From Aurantiacibacter sp. MUD61 (GTDB lineage Bacteria > Pseudomonadota > Alphaproteobacteria > Sphingomonadales > Sphingomonadaceae): 64,000 nucleotides of DNA. The translations under genes were made by a program, and so were the position numbers. Under the pieces are notes generated by a model, which saw nothing but the letters and a program-made list of their open reading frames with translations, made no database searches and was not told the origin of the DNA. This document shows, piece by piece, positions 34,020 to 42,183 of this stretch (positions within the stretch are counted from its first letter, which is position 1; every line of letters begins with the position of its first letter). The stretch is taken from contig NZ_CP115446.1 of NCBI RefSeq assembly GCF_027912455.1, forward strand, positions 2,007,501 to 2,071,500. Reading direction: 5' to 3'.

Positions 34020-36317
34020 ATGTCCGAAATTGACGACAATCCCGATTCTGAAAAAGGCATCACGCGCGAACCGTTCGAAAGCGCGCTGTCAGAGCGCTAT
34101 CTTGTCTATGCGCTATCCACGATTACCGCGCGTTCGCTGCCCGATTTGCGCGATGGTCTGAAGCCGGTTCACCGCCGCCTGCTCTGGACGATGCGGCAGC
34201 TGCGCCTGTCTCCGGACAACGCCTTCAAGAAGAGCGCCCGCGTCGTTGGCGATGTCATCGGCAAGTATCACCCGCATGGCGATGTCGCGGTTTACGATGC
34301 GATGGTCCGCCTCGCGCAGGACTGGACGCTGCGCTATCCGCTGGTGGAGGGACAGGGCAACTTCGGCAATATCGACGGGGATAATGCCGCCGCCTATCGT
34401 TACACCGAGGCTCGTCTGACGCGCACCGCGATGCAGCTGATGGCGGGGCTGGATGAAGGCACCGTCGAATTCGTCCCGACCTACAATGGCGAAGAGCAGG
34501 AACCGGAGCTCATGCCCGGCCTGTTCCCCAATCTCCTCGCCAACGGCGCGAGCGGGATCGCGGTGGGCATGGCCACCAATATTCCCAGCCATAATGTTGC
34601 CGAGATTCTCGATGCGGCAGAGCTGGTCCTGTTTAACAAGGACGTCACGCACGAAGAGCTGATGGGCGTGTTCCACGGCCCGGACTTTGCCACCGGCGGC
34701 CTGATCGTGGACGGGCCGGATGCGATCTCCAAGGCTTATGAAACCGGTCGTGGTAGTTTCCGGGTGCGCGGGCGTTTCCACGCCGCAGAAGCGGATAATG
34801 CAGAAGATCGCGATGCCGGGATCGAGCGCCAGAAGGGCGGCGGATACCAGCTCGTCATCTCGGAAATTCCCTATCAGGTGCCCAAGGGCAAGCTCATCGA
34901 GCAGATCGCGCAGGCGATTGCCGATAAGAAGCTGCCGATCCTCGACGATGTGCGCGACGAAAGCGACGAAAACATCCGTATCGTGCTTGTCCCGCGCAGC
35001 CGCAATGTCGATCCCGACCTGCTGAAGGAAAGCGTCTACAAGCTCACCGATCTGGAAACGCGTTTCGGCCTCAACATGAACGTGCTCGATCACACGCGCA
35101 CGCCGATGGTGATGGGACTGAAGGAATTCCTGTCGAACTGGATCGTCCACCAGATCGAGATCCTGCAAAAGCGCACGCAGCACCGTCTGGACAAGATTGC
35201 CGATCGACTTGAACTGCTCGAAGGCTACATCATTGCCTTCCTCAACCTCGACCGGGTGATCGAAATCATCCGTTACGAGGATGATCCCAAGGCCGAGCTG
35301 ATGGCCGAGTTCAAGCTGACCGATCGACAGGCCGAAGCGATCCTCAACATGCGGCTGCGCAGTCTGCGCAAGCTGGAAGAAATGGCGCTGCGGACCGAAA
35401 AGGACGAGCTGCTCAAGGAACAGGAGGAGCTACAAAAGCTGCTCGACAGTCCCGCTCGCCAGAAAACGCGCCTAAAGAAAGACATGGCCGCGCTGCGCAA
35501 GGAATATGCACCGGACACCGCCTTGGGTGCCCGCCGCACGACCATCACCGATGAGGCGCCTGCGGTCGAATTCGATCCGAACGCCATGATCGAGAAAGAG
35601 CCTGTCACTGTCATTCTCAGCCAGAAGGGCTGGGTGCGCGGCGCGAAGGGCCATGTCGATTTCGGCAAGGATGGTGCGGGCGATTTCAAGTATAAGGAAG
35701 GCGATGGTCCGGCCTTTGCCGTCCATTGCCAGACGACCGACCGCGTGCTGCTCGCCTGCGATGACGGACGCTTCTTCACACTGGGCGCGGACAAGCTGCC
35801 CGGTGCGCGCGGCTTCGGCGAACCGCTGCGCAACACGCTCGATATCGAGGCCTCGGCCAAGATCATCGCGGTCATCGTGCATGAGAAGGACAAGCAGGTC
35901 CTGCTCGCCAGCACGCTGGGCAAAGGCTTTGTCGCAGTGACGGACGAACTGCTCGCCGAAACGCGTAAAGGTCGACAGGTGGTAAACCTCAAAGGCGATG
36001 CCGTCCTGACGGTCGCTCGCCCAATCGCGGCCGAGCACGATCATGTTGCCGTGGTGGGTGAGAATCGCAAGCTGGTGGTCTTTGCGCTCGAAGAAATGCC
36101 GGTGATGAGCCGCGGGCAGGGCGTCATGCTCCAGCGCTACCGCGACGGAGGCCTCTCCGATGCGACGACCTTCACTTTGGAAGAGGGGCTAAGCTGGGCC
36201 ATGGGCGGCGACACCGGTCGCACTCGCACCGAAAACGAGATTGGCATGTGGAAAGTCGCGCGCGGCGCCGCTGGCAGGTTACCGCCGCAGGGATTTCCTA
36301 AAACGAATAGGTTTTAG
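34020..36317 (+). CDS. parC: DNA topoisomerase IV subunit A
   Basis: ParC is the DNA-cleaving subunit of the type IIA topoisomerase that unlinks daughter chromosomes. The 765-residue protein has the winged-helix domain (HPHGDVAVYDAMVRLAQ), the catalytic Tyr128 in AAYRYTEARL, a coiled-coil gate (about 440-490) and a C-terminal beta-pinwheel (from about 520). The C-terminal domain lacks the GyrA box, which favours ParC over GyrA. In the quinolone-resistance region the residues are SARVVGDVIGKYHPHGD. ATG at 34020. The last codons lie in an inverted repeat. Confidence 0.94.
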   Translation: MSEIDDNPDSEKGITREPFESALSERYLVYALSTITARSLPDLRDGLKPVHRRLLWTMRQLRLSPDNAFKKSARVVGDVIGKYHPHGDVAVYDAMVRLAQDWTLRYPLVEGQGNFGNIDGDNAAAYRYTEARLTRTAMQLMAGLDEGTVEFVPTYNGEEQEPELMPGLFPNLLANGASGIAVGMATNIPSHNVAEILDAAELVLFNKDVTHEELMGVFHGPDFATGGLIVDGPDAISKAYETGRGSFRVRGRFHAAEADNAEDRDAGIERQKGGGYQLVISEIPYQVPKGKLIEQIAQAIADKKLPILDDVRDESDENIRIVLVPRSRNVDPDLLKESVYKLTDLETRFGLNMNVLDHTRTPMVMGLKEFLSNWIVHQIEILQKRTQHRLDKIADRLELLEGYIIAFLNLDRVIEIIRYEDDPKAELMAEFKLTDRQAEAILNMRLRSLRKLEEMALRTEKDELLKEQEELQKLLDSPARQKTRLKKDMAALRKEYAPDTALGARRTTITDEAPAVEFDPNAMIEKEPVTVILSQKGWVRGAKGHVDFGKDGAGDFKYKEGDGPAFAVHCQTTDRVLLACDDGRFFTLGADKLPGARGFGEPLRNTLDIEASAKIIAVIVHEKDKQVLLASTLGKGFVAVTDELLAETRKGRQVVNLKGDAVLTVARPIAAEHDHVAVVGENRKLVVFALEEMPVMSRGQGVMLQRYRDGGLSDATTFTLEEGLSWAMGGDTGRTRTENEIGMWKVARGAAGRLPPQGFPKTNRF

Positions 36318-36320
36318 GAA
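36295..36320 (+). terminator. Hairpin spanning the parC stop codon
   Basis: TTCCTAAAAC (36295-36304) and GTTTTAGGAA (36311-36320) pair perfectly over 10 bp around GAATAG, and TGTTTGTTTTT follows. The stop codon TAG is inside the 3' arm. It is AT-rich, so it is a weaker terminator than most here, but the T-rich tail is right. Confidence 0.6.
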
Positions 36321-36331
36321 TGTTTGTTTTT

Positions 36332-36566
36332 CGCTCACGCCTCCGCGTGAGCGTCCTCGCTAGATGCGCAGACAAGCTGCGCCCGCTGCGGGCGGCCGTT
36401 CGGCCTTGCCCTCGGCTGGTCGCCGAGCGTGCTCCGCGACACCGTAGTCAGGAAGCGCCGGGATCGAGAGCGACCAGCGACCGACCTAGGGCGAATGCCC
36501 GCCCGCAGCGGGCGCGTAGCGGAGCGAAGCGCGTCTAGCGAGGACGAAGCCGCGGATGCGGCTTCG
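36332..36566. repeat. Hairpin-capped intergenic repeat, copy 1 (long inverted form)
   Basis: The region between parC and the next gene holds a composite dyad. It starts with hairpin CGCTCACGC-CTCC-GCGTGAGCG and ends with CGAAGCCGC-GGAT-GCGGCTTCG. Inside, GTCCTCGCTAGATGCGC near the left faces GCGCGTCTAGCGAGGAC near the right. A 29-bp segment (36379-36407) is the exact reverse complement of 59513-59541. The right 66 bp (36501-36566) match 59527-59592 at 65 of 66 positions. There is no plausible gene in this stretch of over 300 bp. Confidence 0.85.
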
Positions 36567-36589
36567 CAAAACAACAACTCCAAAGAAAA

Positions 36590-36613
36590 ACCCGGCGGAT
36601 CGCTCCGCCGGGT
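36590..36613 (-). terminator. Intrinsic terminator of the secreted-protein gene
   Basis: ACCCGGCGGA (36590-36599) and TCCGCCGGGT (36604-36613) form a perfect 10-bp stem around TCGC. In the minus direction it is followed by TTTTTC. It lies 27 bp after the stop of the minus-strand gene. Confidence 0.92.
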
Positions 36614-36639
36614 TCTTCAATTCGATAAGCTGAAAAAGC

Positions 36640-37134
36640 TTAGCCAGCCTGCGCTTCGAGAGCGGCCATGATGTCGGCGTGGTTGGCGAGCACGATCAGT
36701 GCGCCTTCAGCGTCCAGCGCGAACAGGTTGAGCGGCAGTGCGATGCGCTCTTCACCGTCGGCGAGAAGAACGGCATCTTCGCCCACTTCTTCGATCACGC
36801 CGAGCGTCTGTGCGTCAGCGGTGGCAACGGCGGTGCCCGGAACCAGAGCGGCGGCAAGCGCTGCTTCAGCTTCGGCAACGATCTGGCCGTAGGCGGTTTC
36901 GAGTTCGGCCTTGGTGGTGTTCAGCGTCCACACTCCATCGGTTTCGGCGAAAGCATCGGTGCCCAGCGGAACCTGATAGGTGCCGGTGTTCACAACCACG
37001 GTGGTGCCGTCGTTCTGCTCGACAGTGCCGATCACGGCATCATCATTGCCCACGATGTCGGTGCCGACGTCCTGAGCCATGGCGGGGGTGGAAAAAGCGA
37101 TTGCTGCAGCTGCGGCAGCGAAAGCGATACGCAT
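36640..37134 (-). CDS. Secreted protein of unknown function
   Basis: The protein has 164 residues with a clean signal peptide (AFSTPAMA, cleavage before QDV near residue 22). The mature protein is acidic, Ala- and Val-rich, and seems to hold two similar beta-rich segments (GTVEQNDGTTVVVNTGTYQVP and GVIEEVGEDAVLLADGEERIALP), suggesting an internal duplication with a PRC-barrel-like character. No catalytic motif. It is monocistronic, with its own strong terminator, and is probably periplasmic. Function unknown. Confidence 0.8.
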   Translation of the reverse strand: MRIAFAAAAAAIAFSTPAMAQDVGTDIVGNDDAVIGTVEQNDGTTVVVNTGTYQVPLGTDAFAETDGVWTLNTTKAELETAYGQIVAEAEAALAAALVPGTAVATADAQTLGVIEEVGEDAVLLADGEERIALPLNLFALDAEGALIVLANHADIMAALEAQAG

Positions 37135-37378
37135 AAAAGTTTCCCTTCATTCGGACGACGTGCGAACGCCGTCCGGCTATTAAAATTCGTCCGACCGGAT
37201 TGCTCCGATAAATGCCGGATTGTTCAAGCGGGTGGCACACCCCGATGGGGGTAGACACTCTGCACGCCCAAAGGCGCGCTCCCGTTAACAAAGGTAATAG
37301 ACGATACCTTCTGAATGTTCCCTGACCAATTTCGTGACTGATTTCAACCTATATGCCGCACATGCGAACAGGTGGGAT

Positions 37379-38560
37379 TCAGCGCGAAAGCTCTTCATCC
37401 AGCAATGCGTCGACACGATCGGCGGATGGGAAACCCTCGGCAATCCAGCGCCGTTCGACCGCCTGGAGAATGCGCGCGACTTCCGGCCCTGCGCCCACGC
37501 CGCGCGCCACAATTGCGCCGCCTTTCAGAGGAAATTCAGGAACTTCCCAATCGTCCAGCGGGGCGGGGGAAACACCGTTCAGAAGCAAGAGATCGCGCGC
37601 CTGATCGTCCCCCTCGCGATAGGCGAGGGCGCGCACGGCAGCGGCGTCTGGCGACCAGTCCGGAAGCCCGTCAGCCAGACGCGCGAGCGTTTTGCGATTT
37701 GCGTTGGAAAGACGCAGACGTGCGGCGACCTGTTCTGCCAGCTTGCGATCGGGGGGCAAAAGCGCAGCAAGTCGGCGCAAAGGATCGCCAACCGCCTTTT
37801 GCGCATTTTCGAACGCAATCAGGGTTTCGAGACGATCGATTTGCTCCGCTCCCGTTTCGGGCAGAACCTCGGCCAGCACTCCGCGATCATACATGCGGTG
37901 CACTGTGTCTGACGGGTCGGGCAAAGCCAGCAGGGCGAGCATTTCCATCGCCACCCGTTCGCGGCTGAGGCCTTTCAGAGTGGAGGCGAGCTCGGCGCAG
38001 GCGTTCTCCGCTTCCTCATCCAGAGCTGCGCCGAAGCGAGCCTGGAACCGGTAATATCGCAGGATGCGTAGGTGATCCTCGCGGATGCGCTCGCGTGCAT
38101 CGCCGATAAATCGCACCCGCCGGTCCGCCAGATCCTCCAGCCCGCCGAAGTAATCGGAGATTTCCAGCGTATCGGGATGGGCGAACAGCGCATTGATGGT
38201 GAAATCGCGCCGCGCAGCGTCATCCTTCCATTCGCTGGCAAAGGCTACGGTCGCACGGCGGCCATCGGTCGCCACGTCCTTGCGCAGCGTCGTGATTTCG
38301 ACATTGCCTTCGGGCAGCACTGCGGTGACTGTTCCGTGATCGATGCCGGTGGGAATGGGCTTGATCCCTGCCGCTTTAAGCGTTTCCATCACGGCATCGG
38401 GCAGCAACGTGGTCGCGGCATCGACATCGCGCACATCTGCGCCCAGCAGCGTATCGCGCACCGCGCCGCCCACCCAGCGCATATTCTCCGCGCCGATCAC
38501 GCTGACGAGCTGCGCGAGGTCTTCGCGCTGTGTCCAGTCTGCTGCGGGCAGCTTAGTCAC
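37379..38560 (-). CDS. CCA tRNA nucleotidyltransferase / poly(A)-polymerase family
   Basis: The enzyme adds or repairs the 3' CCA of tRNA. The 393-residue class II nucleotidyltransferase has WVGGAVRDTLLG, the catalytic pair DVDAAT (RDVDA), the RRDFTINALF motif and the RNA-binding FIGDARERIREDHLRILRYYRF block. The C-terminal helical region is less conserved. Alphaproteobacterial CCA enzymes of this size are common and lack the HD domain seen in E. coli Cca. The gene end is 8 bp into the Nudix gene's reading direction overlap (38553-38560), so the two are translationally coupled. Confidence 0.93.
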   Translation of the reverse strand: MTKLPAADWTQREDLAQLVSVIGAENMRWVGGAVRDTLLGADVRDVDAATTLLPDAVMETLKAAGIKPIPTGIDHGTVTAVLPEGNVEITTLRKDVATDGRRATVAFASEWKDDAARRDFTINALFAHPDTLEISDYFGGLEDLADRRVRFIGDARERIREDHLRILRYYRFQARFGAALDEEAENACAELASTLKGLSRERVAMEMLALLALPDPSDTVHRMYDRGVLAEVLPETGAEQIDRLETLIAFENAQKAVGDPLRRLAALLPPDRKLAEQVAARLRLSNANRKTLARLADGLPDWSPDAAAVRALAYREGDDQARDLLLLNGVSPAPLDDWEVPEFPLKGGAIVARGVGAGPEVARILQAVERRWIAEGFPSADRVDALLDEELSR

Positions 38561-39155
38561 CGATCAATTCCTCCCACGCCAGCCGATGCGACAGATTTGC
38601 GATAATCCCGGCGGTAATGCCCCAGATGCGATGACCCTCCCATGTGATTTCGGTGTAGGGCAATTCATGCCCGCCAAACAGGCCGGTCTTGGCGACATGA
38701 TTGCGCCGATCGAGCACGTAGCGAAGCGGCGCTTCGAACCAGCCATCGACTTCGCGCGGGTCAGGAGTGATTTCCAGATCATGCGGGACGAGGCCGAGCA
38801 CCGGGGTGAGGTTGAAGCCGGTCCCCGTCATGAAGCGATGGCCCGCGCCGACCACGCGCACGGATGACGGCGGAATGGCTAGCTCCTCCTCCGCTTCGCG
38901 CAGGGCAGCGGCGATAACGTCCTCACCATCTTCCAGCTTGCCGCCGGGGAAGGACACCTGCCCCGGATGTGCAGCCATGGTCTTGGGGCGATGCGTCAGC
39001 AGCAGGCCGGGCTCATCGCGATCAGTCACGGCCATCAGCACCGCCGCATCGCGGGGTTCGCGGGTCACCCACGCGCTATCGTCGCGAATGCCTTCGATGC
39101 CGATATGCTCGGTTTGCCCGAACAAATGCGTCAGGCGATCGAAAAGTGCGCTCAT
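38553..39155 (-). CDS. Nudix hydrolase, CoA pyrophosphatase type
   Basis: The protein has 200 residues. The Nudix box is GGKLEDGEDVIAAALREAEEEL, with the metal-binding REAEE; the upstream TMAAHPGQVSFPGGK matches the CoA-pyrophosphatase (NUDT7/YeaB) signature. It likely hydrolyses CoA or its derivatives. The box has Ala where Gly is usual near its end. It overlaps the DUF1285 gene by 4 bp upstream and the tRNA nucleotidyltransferase by 8 bp downstream, forming a tightly coupled minus-strand operon. Confidence 0.92.
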   Translation of the reverse strand: MSALFDRLTHLFGQTEHIGIEGIRDDSAWVTREPRDAAVLMAVTDRDEPGLLLTHRPKTMAAHPGQVSFPGGKLEDGEDVIAAALREAEEELAIPPSSVRVVGAGHRFMTGTGFNLTPVLGLVPHDLEITPDPREVDGWFEAPLRYVLDRRNHVAKTGLFGGHELPYTEITWEGHRIWGITAGIIANLSHRLAWEELIGD

Positions 39156-39703
39156 TCTGGAAGCAGCGAGAAGCTCTCGCCTTTACTCGTGACTGTGGTG
39201 CCATCGCCCTGGGCAAGTGCGATTCCGGCCAATTGCAACCATGTGGAACGATCGATCCGCGCTTCGCAGCCATGCCGATATGCCAGGTAGATGGCAGGCG
39301 TCTCCAGATCGCCCGATGCGCGCAAGGGGTGGTTGGGCCCGGCCAGAATCGTCTCATCGATATTGATCCTGAAGGCGAGAACTTCGCCATCAATCTCCTT
39401 GCAGTCGACCGCCATAAAGGCTGCGTCCTCAACCTCTATTTCCTGCTTGTAGTGGGGCGTGACGAGGAAATAGCGCCCGTCTTCCTCACGCCGCAGCAGG
39501 CTGGCAAAGGCGCGGACCATCGCGTGGCGCGTGATGCGGCCGCCATCGTGATACCAAGTGCCGTCATCGGCGATGCGCATCTTGCTGTGATCGGTTTCGG
39601 GTGGATCCCATTCATCGATTGGCGGCAATTTGTGCGACGCGCTCAGCTCGGCGATTTCGGCCAGAGACAGGCCTGCAAGATCGGGAGGAGGAGTGTAAGG
39701 CAT
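39152..39703 (-). CDS. DUF1285 domain protein
   Basis: The protein has 183 residues. Conserved blocks include DGTWYHDGGRITRHAMVRAFASLLRREEDGRYFLVTP and LETPAIYLAYRHGCEARIDRSTWLQL. It belongs to the DUF1285 family, a conserved proteobacterial protein of unknown role. ATG at 39703 is preferred over a TTG at 39742 because the latter would overlap the upstream acetyltransferase gene and adds no homologous residues. It is the second gene in the acetyltransferase-DUF1285-Nudix-nucleotidyltransferase operon; the neighbours hint at a link to RNA or CoA metabolism, not more. Confidence 0.85.
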   Translation of the reverse strand: MPYTPPPDLAGLSLAEIAELSASHKLPPIDEWDPPETDHSKMRIADDGTWYHDGGRITRHAMVRAFASLLRREEDGRYFLVTPHYKQEIEVEDAAFMAVDCKEIDGEVLAFRINIDETILAGPNHPLRASGDLETPAIYLAYRHGCEARIDRSTWLQLAGIALAQGDGTTVTSKGESFSLLPE

Positions 39704-39729
39704 CTGGCGACAAGCGATGCCAGAGAGTG

Positions 39730-40245
39730 TCAGCCAATCCAAGGCCCAAGCGTGCCCTTATCGGGCAATATCGCCGGATTCGTGGCCCGCACCAGCAGGC
39801 GATGCTGTTCATAGGGCCCGGGTACGGACCAGTCCTTCGTCGGCGCGGCGGTGAAACCGAAGCGACCGTAATAGTCCGGATCGCCAATCATGACCTGCGG
39901 AAGATTGGCACCTTCATCCATCGCCTGCGTCATCGCGGCGATCAGGGCGATCCCAAAACCTTCATTCTGCCTTTCGGGCACAACGGCAACCGGGCCAACC
40001 ATCAGCATCGGATGCCGGCGGCCTTGCGGATCGGTAAGCGCCACGGGCCACACCTGGATGGTGCCGACCAGCATTTCCTTATCGTCGAGCGCGGCGAAGC
40101 TGAGTGCGGGAAGCCAATCGATCCCCTCGCGCACCTTGTATGCGGTCCGGCCGTGGCGATCCGGGCCAAAGGCACGGTCGAGCAATTGCTCGATCATATC
40201 GGCGGGCACCGCTTCGAGCGGGATCAGCTTGGCATTGTCACGCAT
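39730..40245 (-). CDS. GNAT-family N-acetyltransferase
   Basis: The protein has 171 residues with a single GNAT fold. The acetyl-CoA-binding motif A lies in VGPVAVVPERQNEGFGIALI (Q/RxxGxG-like, with QNEGFG). GDPDYYGRFGF is the block typical of the YhbS-like subgroup. Substrate not predictable. ATG at 40245 removes 13 non-conserved residues of a longer frame. It is the first gene of the minus-strand operon ending with the tRNA nucleotidyltransferase. Confidence 0.88.
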   Translation of the reverse strand: MRDNAKLIPLEAVPADMIEQLLDRAFGPDRHGRTAYKVREGIDWLPALSFAALDDKEMLVGTIQVWPVALTDPQGRRHPMLMVGPVAVVPERQNEGFGIALIAAMTQAMDEGANLPQVMIGDPDYYGRFGFTAAPTKDWSVPGPYEQHRLLVRATNPAILPDKGTLGPWIG

Positions 40246-40337
40246 AACCGGCGCGCCGATAGGGGCACATGCGGGCGAGCGCAAATGTTTCGCGAGAAAA
40301 CGGTTGGAATGTGCCGACTGCGGGGGCGAGTTGGAGC

Positions 40338-41537
40338 TCAGCCTTCCGGCGTCAGCCTCAGCAGGCGGCCATTCTCGCCATCTTCGATCACCCAGATCGC
40401 GCCATCGGGAGCGATGGCGATATCGCGCAGGCGGTTGGGGAAGGCATAGCGCGCTGCCTCATCGGCGCTGTTCGCGCCTGCATTCACGGTAACGCGGCTT
40501 ATCGATTGGGTGCGCAGATTTGCGATAAGCAAATGGCCGTTCCAGTCGGCGAACATTGGGCCTTCGTAGAATTGCATGCCGCCCGGCGCGATTACCGGGG
40601 TCCAGTAGATTGCAGGCTTGGCAAAGCCATCATCTTCCGTGTGGTCGGGGATGGGGTCGCCATTGTAATTCTCGCCGTAGGAGCGCGTTGGCCAGCCGTA
40701 ATTGTTGCCCGCTTCGACAAGGTTCAGCTCGTCGCCGCCAGCGGGGCCATGCTCCAGCTCCCACAGATTGCCTTGGCTATCGAAATCGAGACCGAGCAGA
40801 TTGCGCTGGCCATAAGTCCAGATCTGGTCCTGCGGCGATCCCTGTCCGGCGAACGGGTTGCCCGCTGCGGGCGTACCATCGAGATTCAGGCGCACGATCG
40901 TGCCGAGATTGTTCGAGAGGTCCTGCGCCGGTGTCTGTTCCTGACGGTCACCGCTGGAAATGAACAGATATTGGCCATCGGGAGAGAAGGCCATGCGGTG
41001 CGAATAGTGCCCGCGGCGCTCTCCGCCACGGCTCTGCTGCCAGATTTCGGTCAGGCCTTCGACACGGCACTGCGTATCGCTGTCACAAACCAGCGTCCCG
41101 CGACCGACCGCAGCGCCGGTCAGATCATCGCCCATGTCCTTCGCCCAGCTGATGTAAATGGTATTGCTGGTCGCGTAGTCAGGGGCAAAGGCAATCGCGC
41201 CAAGGCCACCTTGGCCTTCGTAAACGACATCGGGCATTCCGGAGACATCACCGAACGAGCCTGTCGAAGGATTGAAGAACGTCATTGTGCCTGACTGTTG
41301 GGTTATGAACAGATTGCCCGTAGTCGGCTCAAAGGCGAGTGCCCAAGGGTTGGTCAACTCGCCGAAGCTCTCTGCCGCGAAGGGTGAGGGGCTCTGCAAT
41401 TCCACCATTTCACCAGCTACGATAGCACTGGAAGAGGATGCGGAAGGCGCGGGAGTTTCCCCCGATTGCGCGCCCGAGCAACTTGCGAGCAGAATGGCGA
41501 GTGGGGATAGGGCGGATGCGAGGAGATGCTTTGTCAT
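40338..41537 (-). CDS. PQQ-dependent soluble aldose sugar dehydrogenase-like lipoprotein
   Basis: The protein has 399 residues. Its lipoprotein signal ends LLASC (about residue 19), then a Ser/Ala linker and the GSDH six-bladed beta-propeller: NPWALAFEP, GGERRGHYSHRMAFSPDG (catalytic His region), GSPQDQIWTYGQRNLLGLDFD, and LWELEHGPAGGDELN near the PQQ/Ca site. It oxidises aldoses in the periplasm with PQQ. The minus-strand ATG (41535-41537) overlaps the plus-strand rnhB ATG (41536-41538), so each promoter must lie inside the other gene. Confidence 0.92.
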   Translation of the reverse strand: MTKHLLASALSPLAILLASCSGAQSGETPAPSASSSSAIVAGEMVELQSPSPFAAESFGELTNPWALAFEPTTGNLFITQQSGTMTFFNPSTGSFGDVSGMPDVVYEGQGGLGAIAFAPDYATSNTIYISWAKDMGDDLTGAAVGRGTLVCDSDTQCRVEGLTEIWQQSRGGERRGHYSHRMAFSPDGQYLFISSGDRQEQTPAQDLSNNLGTIVRLNLDGTPAAGNPFAGQGSPQDQIWTYGQRNLLGLDFDSQGNLWELEHGPAGGDELNLVEAGNNYGWPTRSYGENYNGDPIPDHTEDDGFAKPAIYWTPVIAPGGMQFYEGPMFADWNGHLLIANLRTQSISRVTVNAGANSADEAARYAFPNRLRDIAIAPDGAIWVIEDGENGRLLRLTPEG

Positions 41538-42174
41538 GCTGTCAGGAACGCCTTCTGCCGATTTTTGTGCCCGCCTGGGCAAAAATCCGCTGGTCGCTGG
41601 CGTGGACGAGGCCGGGCGCGGCCCTTTGGCAGGACCTGTCGTCGCTGCCGCGGTGGTCCTGTGCGAGCCTGTGCCCGAGGGCGTGAACGATTCCAAAAAG
41701 CTCTCCGCCAAGGCGCGCGCCGCCGCCGAAACGCGCATCCGTGAAACCTGCGCCTATGGCATCGGCGTAGTCGATGTTGAGACTATCGATCAGCTCAATA
41801 TCTTCGGCGCGACAATGCTCGCGATGAGCCTCGCGATGGAGCGCTTGTGCGAGGAGCTGGGTGAAAGCGGTCTCCACACGCTGATCGACGGTAATCTGAC
41901 GCCAGAGGGTCGCTGCACCCGCTGGCGCTGGCCTGCGACACCCATCGTTGGCGGGGACGGCAAAGAGGCCTGCATCGGCGCTGCCAGTATCATCGCCAAG
42001 GAGTATCGTGATCGCCTCATGCTGGAGGCGGCGAAGCGCCATCCGCACTATGGCTGGGAGCGAAACAAGGGCTATGGATCGAAGGAACATATGGAAGCAC
42101 TGCGCGTCCATGGTCCAACACCTTTCCACCGGAGGTCTTTCGCCCCGGTGGCGCAAATGGAATTGAGCCTCTAG
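41536..42174 (+). CDS. rnhB: Ribonuclease HII
   Basis: RNase HII nicks DNA at embedded ribonucleotides and RNA-DNA hybrids. The 212-residue protein has the family's first catalytic block VAGVDEAGRGPLAGPVVAAAVV (Asp, Glu), then the HTLIDGN Asp and the ACIGAASIIAKEYRD block. ATG at 41536 has an AGGAG site 10 nt upstream. The gene is in head-to-head orientation with the sugar dehydrogenase, and their start codons overlap. The plus-strand frame continues far upstream, but that is the antisense of the dehydrogenase. Confidence 0.96.
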   Translation: MLSGTPSADFCARLGKNPLVAGVDEAGRGPLAGPVVAAAVVLCEPVPEGVNDSKKLSAKARAAAETRIRETCAYGIGVVDVETIDQLNIFGATMLAMSLAMERLCEELGESGLHTLIDGNLTPEGRCTRWRWPATPIVGGDGKEACIGAASIIAKEYRDRLMLEAAKRHPHYGWERNKGYGSKEHMEALRVHGPTPFHRRSFAPVAQMELSL

Positions 42175-42183
42175 ACCGCCGCC

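Noticed and set aside
36318..36639. Insertion sequence remnant after parC
   Set aside because: No transposase fragment or target-site duplication; the content is a short hairpin repeat family.
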